Positions 54,341 through 62,951 of a DNA stretch of 64,000 nt are shown in pieces. The notes under the pieces are model-generated. The model saw only the letters and a program-made list of their open reading frames with translations, was not told the origin of the DNA and made no database searches. This DNA is from Nosocomiicoccus massiliensis (GTDB lineage: Bacteria > Bacillota > Bacilli > Staphylococcales > Salinicoccaceae): assembly GCF_002871345.2 (NCBI RefSeq), contig NZ_CP136964.1, forward strand, positions 310,001 to 374,000, written 5' to 3'. A program made the position numbers and the translations under genes. Numbering within the stretch: position 1 is the stretch's first letter; every line of letters starts with the position of its first letter.

Positions 54341-55999
54341 ATGTCTAGCGAAAATGATTCAATCAAATGCCCGCACTGTGGACATTTCAATCCACCGGGG
54401 ACTCAATTATGTCAGTCATGTGGATTACTGATTAATGAAGATTATGACAAAAAGAAAATTAAGGATGTCATGCGTTATGATGGAAGTGCAGTTCGTTCTA
54501 AAGTAAAATCGTCTTCTTTATTCGATAAAATATGGATATTTTTCACTTCCATTAGAAACGGTGTCATTATTATCGCGTTAATTGCTATCGCATCGGCAAT
54601 CGGAACGATTCTACCACAAGAATACTTTATTCCTGTCGGTGTAAATGCAAGTGATTATTACTATGAAAACTATGGTTCGTTTGGAAAATTATATTATAGT
54701 TTAGGATTGCATAACTTATATTCTTCATGGTGGTTCTTACTATTAAATGCAATGCTCGCATTGTCTATTATTGCGGCAAGTATCGACCGTGGAGTACCAT
54801 TATTTAAAACACTATATAATCAAGGGGTTAAAAAACACCCTTCATACTACAAAAGACAAAGAATATACCTACATAATGAAGATGTAGCAAATGATGATGT
54901 TGATCAGTTAATTAGTGAATTTAAAAAGAAAAAATATATTATTCGCAAAGAAGATAACTCGTACCTCCTTGAAAAGGGGCGTTTGTCTCGTTATGGTCCG
55001 TACATTAACCATACTGGATTAATTATATTATTAATCGGAAGTATGCTTCGCTTCTTCCCTGGAATGTATTTAGATGAACTTGTCTATGCACCTGAAGGAG
55101 AGACGGTACAACTTCCAGGTACAGGTGGTCAATATTATATTCGTAACGACAAATTTATCATTGACACGTACGATAAAGATTCAGGATCAGTGTTTGACAA
55201 ATCTTTAAGCACGCAAGGAGAACTTGCAAGTAACTATCAAACGAACATTACGTTTTATGAAAATGAATCAGCAGATATCGTCGGTTCAGAGCCTGATTTA
55301 AAAGAAATAGATCAAGCGGAAATAAAAGTCAATCATCCGTTCATATATGATAGTTATCACTTATACCAATCGAGTTTTGATATGTCTGCAATGAAGTCGA
55401 TGACGTTTGAACTTCAAGATAAAGAAGGGAATGTTTTATCTGAACCTTTTGAGATTATGTTAAAAGATTATTTAGACACGTATAAAGTTAAAGGTAAAGA
55501 TGGAAATGACTTTGAAGTTCAACTTAGATCATTTGCACCAGACTATGCTGGAGTTGGTAATAATGGAACGTTAATTTCTAACACACCTGTTCCACGAAAT
55601 CCTGCATTCTTATTTGAAGTTAATGATAGTGAAGGTAGCGAAGAGTATTCTCTCATTCAAATACAGAATACGACAGATATTTCCAAAGATAATAAATACA
55701 GTATTAAATTTGTATCGATGGAAAACGAAGTTGTTAGTGTATTAACACTTAAGAAAGATAAAACGATGTTCTTAATCGGTGCAGGTTTTGTTATTTTCTT
55801 AATCGGTGTGTTTATCGGTTCATATGTTAACCATAGACGTATTTGGATTAATTCTGATAATGGTCTTACACTTGCAGCACATACGAATCGTAACTACTAC
55901 AGTATTACAAAAGAGATTAATGAAGCACTCGATAAGTATAATTTAGGCTATGTAGAAGATAGCGACTCAAAAGTTCATAACGAACGAATGAAAGGATAA
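54341..55999 (+). CDS. resB: Cytochrome c biogenesis protein ResB (Ccs1) with N-terminal zinc ribbon
   Basis: The 552-residue membrane protein has three membrane segments in the first half (about 70-90, 125-145 and 220-240), a large outside domain and a last segment near 475-495. It works with ResC to carry haem and join it to apocytochrome c. Residues 10-27 are a zinc ribbon CPHCGHFNP...CQSC on the cytoplasmic side. ATG 54341 follows AAAGGTG by 6 bases. The gene starts one base after the resA stop. Confidence 0.92.
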   Translation: MSSENDSIKCPHCGHFNPPGTQLCQSCGLLINEDYDKKKIKDVMRYDGSAVRSKVKSSSLFDKIWIFFTSIRNGVIIIALIAIASAIGTILPQEYFIPVGVNASDYYYENYGSFGKLYYSLGLHNLYSSWWFLLLNAMLALSIIAASIDRGVPLFKTLYNQGVKKHPSYYKRQRIYLHNEDVANDDVDQLISEFKKKKYIIRKEDNSYLLEKGRLSRYGPYINHTGLIILLIGSMLRFFPGMYLDELVYAPEGETVQLPGTGGQYYIRNDKFIIDTYDKDSGSVFDKSLSTQGELASNYQTNITFYENESADIVGSEPDLKEIDQAEIKVNHPFIYDSYHLYQSSFDMSAMKSMTFELQDKEGNVLSEPFEIMLKDYLDTYKVKGKDGNDFEVQLRSFAPDYAGVGNNGTLISNTPVPRNPAFLFEVNDSEGSEEYSLIQIQNTTDISKDNKYSIKFVSMENEVVSVLTLKKDKTMFLIGAGFVIFLIGVFIGSYVNHRRIWINSDNGLTLAAHTNRNYYSITKEINEALDKYNLGYVEDSDSKVHNERMKG

Positions 56000-56004
56000 T
56001 GGTT

Positions 56005-57210
56005 ATGACCGATCATCTACTATTAAAAATAAGTAACATCTCAATTTATATAGGATTTATTTTATTACTCATATCACTCGTACCACTTGGTATGAGTATT
56101 AGCTCTAAAAGATCAGCGCGTTACGCGAATATAGCAGTTTGGATCGTTACTCTTGCATTTGTACTAGAGCTTGCATATTTTGTGTTTAGATGGCTTGCAA
56201 CTGGACATGCGCCAGTATCAAACCTTTTTGAATTTATTGCAATGTTCTCTATCATGCTAATTTTTGGATACTTAGTAACGTATCACTACTATAAGACGAA
56301 AGTTTTTGGATTATTTGCGATTCCTATTTCGTTATTATTACTTGGATATGGTGCGTTATTCTCAACAGATGTTGCACCACTTATTCCAGCGTTACAAAGT
56401 AACTGGCTTGCAATTCACGTAATAACAGTAACGATTTCATACGGGATATTATCGATGAGTGCTGTTGCGGGATTCATTTATTTACTAAAAATTATTCCGG
56501 AGAATGAAAAGTCTTGGAGATCATTTTCTCTAGAAGCAATTACGTATTTTATAATCGTCATTTTGACATTTATGTTAATGATGGTTCTTATGCGCGGTGT
56601 CGTGAAATACGAAGCAGACTTCTTCTACGTTGATCAGCAAGGGAATGAATCCGTTGTAACGTATAATTTACCAAGCTTAATTAACTATAAAGACTCAATT
56701 CCAGTTGAGCATTTAGGAAATAATGAATACGACCGCACAGAACACTTTACAACAGGTATTGAAGTGCCACCAATCATTAAAGCTCATTCATTAAATACGG
56801 TGATTTGGTCTCTTGGTGTCGGTTTAATTGTTTATGGTTTATTACGACTCATTGTAAGAAGACGTATTTACACATTACTTAAACCAGTTGCAAATAAAGC
56901 CGACTTAAACTTAATGGACGACATTGGATATCGTTCAGTAATAATCGGTTTCCCACTATTTGCATTAGGTGGTATTTTCTTCGCAGCAATTTGGGCACAA
57001 GCAGCTTGGAGTAGATTCTGGGGCTGGGACCCGAAAGAAACATGGGCGTTTATTACGTTTATGTTCTATACAATTTTCTTACACTTACGTATTAATAGAG
57101 GGTACGAAGGTGAAAAATCAGCGTGGTTAGCCGTTGCAGGATTTTTCTTAATCTTATTCAACTTAGTCGCAATTAACTTAATTGTCGCTGGCTTACATTC
57201 ATACGCTTAA
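56005..57210 (+). CDS. resC: Cytochrome c biogenesis protein ResC (CcsA)
   Basis: The 401-residue haem handling protein has eight or more membrane segments and the tryptophan-rich WAQAAWSRFWGWDPKETWAF motif near residue 330. Conserved histidines are visible near HAPVSNLFEF and IHVITVTISYG. It forms system II haem lyase with ResB. The start may be ATG 56005 (ten bases after AAAGG) or ATG 55999, which overlaps the resB stop. Staphylococcus aureus is not known to make cytochrome c, so this gene set sets the organism apart. Confidence 0.93.
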   Translation: MTDHLLLKISNISIYIGFILLLISLVPLGMSISSKRSARYANIAVWIVTLAFVLELAYFVFRWLATGHAPVSNLFEFIAMFSIMLIFGYLVTYHYYKTKVFGLFAIPISLLLLGYGALFSTDVAPLIPALQSNWLAIHVITVTISYGILSMSAVAGFIYLLKIIPENEKSWRSFSLEAITYFIIVILTFMLMMVLMRGVVKYEADFFYVDQQGNESVVTYNLPSLINYKDSIPVEHLGNNEYDRTEHFTTGIEVPPIIKAHSLNTVIWSLGVGLIVYGLLRLIVRRRIYTLLKPVANKADLNLMDDIGYRSVIIGFPLFALGGIFFAAIWAQAAWSRFWGWDPKETWAFITFMFYTIFLHLRINRGYEGEKSAWLAVAGFFLILFNLVAINLIVAGLHSYA

Positions 57211-57222
57211 AGAGGTGACGAA

Positions 57223-57933
57223 ATGTCGAAACGTAAAGTATTGGTTGTAGATGATGAAGAAAGAATTCGTAAACTTGTCATCTTATATTTAGAAGCAGAT
57301 GATTATGAAATTACAGAAGCAGATAATGGTGACGATGCTTTAGAACTTGCACTGAATGAAGACTTTGATTTAATTATTTTAGATGTAATGATGCCTGGAA
57401 AAGATGGGTTTGAAGTGACGAGACAGCTAAGAATGCATAAGTCAACACCGATTCTCTTATTAACTGCTAAAGGTGAAGAAAATAACGTATTAGAAGGTTT
57501 TGAAGCAGGTGCTGATGATTACGTTAAAAAGCCATTCTCTCCACGAGAAGTGTTACAGAGAACTAAAGCTATTTTAAAACGTTCATCACAAACTGCGTAT
57601 ATGAAATTCGATTCATCAAGTCGCGACATTATCGTCTATGAGCATCTAGAAATTGATAACGACGCACACAAAGTAACTGTAGATGGACAAGATGTAAATT
57701 TAACGCCGAAAGAGTACGAGTTATTACTATTTTTAGCCGAAAATCCTGACAAAGTATTCGATCGTAAAGAACTGTTAAAAGAGGTTTGGAATTATGAGTT
57801 TTACGGTGATTTACGAACAGTCGATACACATATTAAACGTTTGAGAGAGAAGTTAAATGATGTATCTGTCGATGCAAGTTTAATGATTCAAACTGTTTGG
57901 GGCGTCGGATATAAATTCGTGGTTACAGAATGA
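57223..57933 (+). CDS. resD: Response regulator ResD/SrrA
   Basis: The 236-residue OmpR-family regulator has receiver residues Asp10-Asp11, phosphoacceptor Asp54 in LIILDVMMPG, Thr in LLLTAKG and Lys in DDYVKKPF. The C-terminal winged helix shows LTPKEYELLLFLAENPDKVFDRKELL and RTVDTHIKRLREKL. It responds to respiratory or oxygen state. The gene lies in the res operon and overlaps resE by 4 bases (ATGA). GAGGTGACGAA precedes the ATG. Confidence 0.95.
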   Translation: MSKRKVLVVDDEERIRKLVILYLEADDYEITEADNGDDALELALNEDFDLIILDVMMPGKDGFEVTRQLRMHKSTPILLLTAKGEENNVLEGFEAGADDYVKKPFSPREVLQRTKAILKRSSQTAYMKFDSSSRDIIVYEHLEIDNDAHKVTVDGQDVNLTPKEYELLLFLAENPDKVFDRKELLKEVWNYEFYGDLRTVDTHIKRLREKLNDVSVDASLMIQTVWGVGYKFVVTE

Positions 57934-59630
57934 CGATTAAAAATAGTTTAGTTGTAAAACTGTGGTTTACTATCATCATGATAGTAACCGCAGTTTTAAT
58001 TATATTGTCCATTAGTTTAGCTTTTTACTTTAGAAACTACGCTCTAAATAGTAGCGATCAAAAACTATTAAACGATTTAGAGCGTATAGAACAAGAAATA
58101 CTCAGTCAACACGAACCTGTCATTGAATCTACAAAAGTAATTACTGAAGAGAACTTAATCATTTACCAAGACGGTCAATTTGTATCGAGTAATACAGAGA
58201 CAGACCGATCTGTGTTTAACTACATTTTAAATAGTGAAGGCCTACAAGAAGATACTTTTTTCGTTAAAGATGAAGAAAACATCGATTACATGGTAAAAGT
58301 GCTTAATATGACGCAGTACTATGATACAGATACAATGCTTATAAAATACTCGGATATGTCACCGATTTATAAATCGATACGTGATATTACGATGATCATA
58401 TCAGTGAGTGCTTTTGTATTATTTATCGTTACGACGTTATTTGCTTTTATTTTAATCCAAAGAATTACTGATCCATTAATTGATTTGAGAAATGCTTCGT
58501 TAAAAATGGCAAGTGGAAAATTCCAAAAATTAGAAGTTAAAAATTTTGATGAAATCGGAGAATTGACACTTGCATTTAATAAGATGAGTGAAGATATTAA
58601 AGGAAATATCGATAACCTCGAGTATGAGAAAAACTTGAGAGAATCAATATTCACATCAATTTCTGATGGTATAGTATTTTTTGATGAATCAAACAGTCAA
58701 ATTTACCGAAATAAAGAAGGTAATACATGGTTCAAAGAGATTTCACAGCATGAAAGCTTAATAGAAAAAATTAACGAATGTATTATTCGCTGTCGGGAAA
58801 ACTTTGAATCTTATTCGATTACTGAAGAGCTAGATACAGATACGTATATTGAAATTTTCTTTACACCTGTGAATTATGCAGAGTCAAAAACAGGTGTTAC
58901 GATGACTATCCGTAACGTGTCGCATGAGAAGAAACTAGAAACGATGCGCGCACAGTTTATATCGAGTGTATCTCATGAGTTAAAAACTCCAATGGTTATG
59001 GTCACTGGTTATACTGAGGCATTACTAGATGAAATTGTCACTGATCCAAAAGAAGTAAAGAATATGTTAAGTATTATTAAAGAAGAATCTGACCGTATGA
59101 ATCACTTAATCAACGAGTTAATTGAAATTAATAAGTTAGAAACTGAATCGGGATTATTTAATATTAAAGAAAATGATTTAAACGTGTTGATGGCTGATTT
59201 ACAGAAGCGATTTGATTATGAAATGAAGAAAAATCAGTTGAACTTTAGAGTTAAAAATAGGCTAAATAATTCTCTCGTTCCTTTTGACTATGATAAAATG
59301 TACCAAGTGTTTACGAATTTAATCGATAATTCAATTAGATATACTTCAGACGGAGATACTATCTCAATAAACATTGACGAAACGAACACTCATGTAGTGA
59401 TTACATTATCTGATACAGGTATTGGTATGAAAGCTTCAACGCTAAATCGTATATTTGAACGTTTCTATAAAGAAGATAAAGCAAGAACCAGAGGTAAACA
59501 AGGTACAGGTCTTGGACTTAGTATCGTAAAAAGTATTATTAATGGCCATAAAGGAACAATTACGGTTGATAGCGAGTACGAAAAAGGCACGACATTTATT
59601 ATGACGTTAAGTAAAGGAGAACAACTATGA
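57930..59630 (+). CDS. resE: Sensor histidine kinase ResE/SrrB
   Basis: The 566-residue kinase has two membrane segments (about 11-32 and 150-175) around an extracytoplasmic sensor, a HAMP domain (RITDPLIDLRNASLKMASG), a PAS-like domain (230-330), the phosphoacceptor His349 in SSVSHELKTPM and the ATPase domain with FTNLIDNSIRYTSDG, DTGIGMK and GTGLGLSIVKS. The PAS region has a CIIRC pair (Cys284, Cys288) that could sense redox, though this is not shown. Partner of ResD; overlaps ribU by 4 bases. Confidence 0.94.
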   Translation: MTIKNSLVVKLWFTIIMIVTAVLIILSISLAFYFRNYALNSSDQKLLNDLERIEQEILSQHEPVIESTKVITEENLIIYQDGQFVSSNTETDRSVFNYILNSEGLQEDTFFVKDEENIDYMVKVLNMTQYYDTDTMLIKYSDMSPIYKSIRDITMIISVSAFVLFIVTTLFAFILIQRITDPLIDLRNASLKMASGKFQKLEVKNFDEIGELTLAFNKMSEDIKGNIDNLEYEKNLRESIFTSISDGIVFFDESNSQIYRNKEGNTWFKEISQHESLIEKINECIIRCRENFESYSITEELDTDTYIEIFFTPVNYAESKTGVTMTIRNVSHEKKLETMRAQFISSVSHELKTPMVMVTGYTEALLDEIVTDPKEVKNMLSIIKEESDRMNHLINELIEINKLETESGLFNIKENDLNVLMADLQKRFDYEMKKNQLNFRVKNRLNNSLVPFDYDKMYQVFTNLIDNSIRYTSDGDTISINIDETNTHVVITLSDTGIGMKASTLNRIFERFYKEDKARTRGKQGTGLGLSIVKSIINGHKGTITVDSEYEKGTTFIMTLSKGEQL

Positions 59631-60196
59631 ACCAGTCACAGATTTACAAAATAATTATGATTAGTATTTTATCAGCGATTTCTTTTATACTCATGCTGAT
59701 AAGCGTACCACTACCATTCTTTCCACCATTTTTAAAATTTGATATTGCAGATATTCCTGCCTATATAGGATTTATACTATTCGGTGGTGGAGTCGGAGTT
59801 TTAATAATAGCTATAAAAATTATCATATATGGTTTTCTCGTTTCCAGTGAACCAATCGGTCCGATAGCGAATTTACTCGCATCACTTAGTTACTTAATTC
59901 CGATATATATTATCTATGTTAAAAGTAAAACGAGCAAAAGTTTAATAACGGGAATTGTCGTCGGTACACTATTCATGACGTTCGTGTTATCGATACTTAA
60001 TTACTTTATCTTATTACCATTATATGGAATGATTTTAGATCAGCGTGCAGTGTTTGAAAACGTAAAAACACTTGTAACAGTAGGTATCATTCCATTTAAC
60101 ATCGTAAAAGGTATTTTACTCGGTGTAGTCATCTATATCGTTCACACAAAATTAATTCCAATACTGAAAAAGCAAAAAGAAAAGAGTACTCTGTAA
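59627..60196 (+). CDS. ribU: Riboflavin ECF transporter S component RibU
   Basis: The 189-residue membrane protein has about six hydrophobic segments. FLKFDIADIPAYIGFILFGG-like sequence near residues 35-55 is typical of RibU/FmnP. It binds riboflavin and works with the shared EcfA/T energy module, not encoded here. It overlaps resE by 4 bases, so it is made with the redox sensor. No FMN riboswitch is present in front of it, since no untranslated leader exists. Confidence 0.87.
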   Translation: MNQSQIYKIIMISILSAISFILMLISVPLPFFPPFLKFDIADIPAYIGFILFGGGVGVLIIAIKIIIYGFLVSSEPIGPIANLLASLSYLIPIYIIYVKSKTSKSLITGIVVGTLFMTFVLSILNYFILLPLYGMILDQRAVFENVKTLVTVGIIPFNIVKGILLGVVIYIVHTKLIPILKKQKEKSTL

Positions 60197-60273
60197 AACT
60201 GATGTGCTACCCTAAAGTTGGATTTTAGTGTCCAACTTTAGGGGTGCAGCTCATTAAAAACAGAGTACTCTTT
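60181..60273. terminator. Nested palindrome: ribU/fer bidirectional terminator holding an IS3-like palindromic repeat
   Basis: An outer perfect 13-bp stem AAAGAGTACTCTG (60181-60193) / CAGAGTACTCTTT (60260-60272) is followed by T on both strands, acting as terminator for both convergent genes. In its loop sits a second palindrome from 60200 to 60254, whose minus strand begins TGAGCTGCACCCCTAAAG and ends in CACATCA. The TG...CA ends and the CCCTAAAGTTGGA arms recall the terminal repeats of IS3/IS150 group elements joined without a transposase. Confidence 0.72.
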
Positions 60274-60274
60274 T

Positions 60275-60644
<370 letters not shown>

Positions 60645-60678
60645 AAAAGTAATAATGTATGTAGGGTAGGAATGTATT

Positions 60679-61635
60679 ATGAAAGATGATTTTTATAAAG
60701 ATATACAGCATAAACGTACTGATACAAATAAAGATGAACGAACAAGACGTCAATCTAGAAAAAATAAAGTAGACGAACAGTTCAGCCGTAGCGCGAAGTA
60801 TAATCGTGAAGAAAATAAAACTGTAAAAAATGAAAATAAAAAAGAAAACAAACCTAAAAAAGATGACGATAAGTCTGTAATTGCTGCAATTTTAGCATCC
60901 TTCAAGAGTACTTCATCGAAATATGGTGATCAGTTTTCTAAAGAGATGCAGCAATCAAAATCAAAGTTAAAAGATTTTAAAAACAAACATTTAAACACTC
61001 AATCAATTAAAAACAATAAAAATAAAAAGTCTCTACTCGTTTTACTCGCACTTTTAATTCCGTTAACTCTCGTTTTAGGTGTAATGATTGTCTCTAACTT
61101 TTGGCCTTCAGGTGACGGTATAGATGAACAATCTGTTGCAAGCGATAAAAAAGAAGAGAACACGAGACAAATTGACAAAGAATTTGAAAGTAAAAAAGCT
61201 GAATTAGAAAAGCAGTTTGCAAAAAACAAAGATAGTAACTCTAATAAAAAGAGTAAAGATAATAAAGACGGTGAAGAAGTCGCTTCAAATAAAGATGGTA
61301 ATCTGCCAGCGAAATACTCTGAAGAACAAATCGCAAGTCTTGAAAAGCTTGGTCAATCAGTCATCTCGTCTAAGAAAGAATCTGACGTAAAGAAGGCCGA
61401 ACAAAAAGCAGCTGAAGAAAGAGAACGTGAACGCCTAGCTGAAGAGGCTAAAAAGAAAGAAGAAGAAGAGAAAAAAGTCGGAGCGACACACGTTGTTACT
61501 GCGCAAGATAACTTATACCGAATTGCACTTAAATATTACGGAGCTGGTACAGAAGAAAACATCCAGAAAATAAGAAGCGCGAACGGTATTTCAGGAAACA
61601 ACTTAACAGTTGGTCAAGAACTCATTATTCCATAA
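60679..61635 (+). CDS. LysM domain membrane protein, EbpS/YpbE-like
   Basis: The 318-residue protein has a highly charged, Lys/Asn/Asp-rich cytoplasmic part (residues 1-115), one membrane segment SLLVLLALLIPLTLVLGVMIVSNF (about 117-140), a charged coiled-coil-like outer stretch with Glu/Lys repeats (about 230-265) and a C-terminal LysM domain (THVVTAQDNLYRIALKYYG to LTVGQELIIP). This is the plan of the elastin-binding protein EbpS of S. aureus and YpbE of B. subtilis. No recQ gene precedes it as in those species. LysM should bind peptidoglycan. Confidence 0.8.
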   Translation: MKDDFYKDIQHKRTDTNKDERTRRQSRKNKVDEQFSRSAKYNREENKTVKNENKKENKPKKDDDKSVIAAILASFKSTSSKYGDQFSKEMQQSKSKLKDFKNKHLNTQSIKNNKNKKSLLVLLALLIPLTLVLGVMIVSNFWPSGDGIDEQSVASDKKEENTRQIDKEFESKKAELEKQFAKNKDSNSNKKSKDNKDGEEVASNKDGNLPAKYSEEQIASLEKLGQSVISSKKESDVKKAEQKAAEERERERLAEEAKKKEEEEKKVGATHVVTAQDNLYRIALKYYGAGTEENIQKIRSANGISGNNLTVGQELIIP

Positions 61636-61650
61636 GAAAAGGTGTCATGA

Positions 61651-62310
61651 ATGTCAAAAATTAATATAACAATTGATGGTCCTGCTGCCGCTGGTAAAAG
61701 TACCATCGCAAAAATTGTTGCGAACCATTTAAATTATAAATATTTAGATACCGGTGCAATGTACCGAGCGGTTACTTTATATTCTCTGAATCTAAGTGAA
61801 TCACTTACGGAATCAAATATTACAGACGCTAAAATAAATTTTAGTGAATCTGGAGATGTATTTTTAAACGATACGAACGTTACGAAAGATATTCGTAATA
61901 GTGAAGTAACAAATAAAGTAAGTTCTATTGCTTCGATTGATTTTGTACGTGATTATCTCGTTGATATGCAACGTGAAATAGCAGCAGATAAAGGTATTGT
62001 AATGGACGGTAGAGATATCGGTACTGTTGTAATTCCAGATGCTGAGTTAAAAATTTATTTAACAGCGAGTCCTGAAATTCGTGCAAAACGTCGACTTATT
62101 GAAGAAGAAGCTCGTGGAAATAATATTACATTAGATAATTTAATTAAAGAAATCATCGCACGTGATGAAAGTGATATGAACCGCGAACATTCACCTTTAA
62201 AAAAAGCAGACAGTGCAATAGAGATTAATACTGATAATATGACGATTGACGAAGTTGCATCGGCAATTTTAAATTATGCACGCGAAAGGATTAACGACAA
62301 TGTTTTATAA
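61651..62310 (+). CDS. cmk: Cytidylate kinase
   Basis: The 219-residue nucleoside monophosphate kinase makes CDP and dCDP. Features are the P-loop IDGPAAAGKSTIAKIV near residue 8, YLDTGAMYRAVTLYSL near 30, the CMP site with DGRDIGTVVIPDAELKIYLTAS near 127-148, and RDESDMNREHSPLKKADSA near 170. AAAGGTG precedes the ATG. It overlaps plsC by 11 bases, an arrangement known from Bacillus and Staphylococcus. Confidence 0.96.
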   Translation: MSKINITIDGPAAAGKSTIAKIVANHLNYKYLDTGAMYRAVTLYSLNLSESLTESNITDAKINFSESGDVFLNDTNVTKDIRNSEVTNKVSSIASIDFVRDYLVDMQREIAADKGIVMDGRDIGTVVIPDAELKIYLTASPEIRAKRRLIEEEARGNNITLDNLIKEIIARDESDMNREHSPLKKADSAIEINTDNMTIDEVASAILNYARERINDNVL

Positions 62311-62896
62311 AATTATGAAAGTATTTGTGACGTTATATTACCGAGTGCGTCATAAAATCACAGTCATCGGTGAAAACAACATTCCAAAAGAAGGTCCAGT
62401 TTTACTCGCTGCAAATCACAAATCATTACACGATCCACCAGCAATTGGTATTTCCGTAAAACGTGAGATGTCATTTTTTGCAAAATCTGAGCTGTTTAAA
62501 AATAAATTATTCGGAGCAGCAATCCGTAATTTAAATGCAATACCTGTCAATAGAGGTAAAGGAGATCGTGCGGCATTAAAAACGTCGATTGAGGCATTAA
62601 AAGAGGGACGTATGCTTTTAATGTTTCCTGAAGGGACACGTAACAAAGATAAAAAGGATGAGTTAAGACCTCTTCAAGAAGGTGCAAGCTTTATCGCAAT
62701 GAGTGCAAAAGCGCCGATTGTGCCAGTTGCTGTACGTGGAAATTATGATGATAAAAATGGCGTAACGATTATATTCGGTCAACCAATATATACAGATGAG
62801 TTAAGGAAAGATGGATTAAAGAGAAAAGATATTACGAAAATTTTAGAAAATAATCTAAATAATTTGTTAAATGGACCTTTACACCTTGACAAATAG
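62300..62896 (+). CDS. plsC: 1-acyl-sn-glycerol-3-phosphate acyltransferase
   Basis: The 198-residue membrane-associated enzyme adds the second acyl chain to lysophosphatidate. It shows motif I NHKSLHDPP near residue 37, FAKSELF, NAIPVNRGKGDRAAL near 78 (motif II), MFPEGTRNKD near 112 (motif III) and IVPVAVRGNYD near 142. I chose ATG 62300 inside the cmk end; the earlier GTG/ATG-like positions in the same frame would overlap cmk further. A 55-base gap leads to rpsA. Confidence 0.92.
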   Translation: MFYKIMKVFVTLYYRVRHKITVIGENNIPKEGPVLLAANHKSLHDPPAIGISVKREMSFFAKSELFKNKLFGAAIRNLNAIPVNRGKGDRAALKTSIEALKEGRMLLMFPEGTRNKDKKDELRPLQEGASFIAMSAKAPIVPVAVRGNYDDKNGVTIIFGQPIYTDELRKDGLKRKDITKILENNLNNLLNGPLHLDK

Positions 62897-62951
62897 CTAG
62901 ATTTATAGGAACTTAATAGTATTAAGCGTTTTAAAATTGGAGGATAACGGT

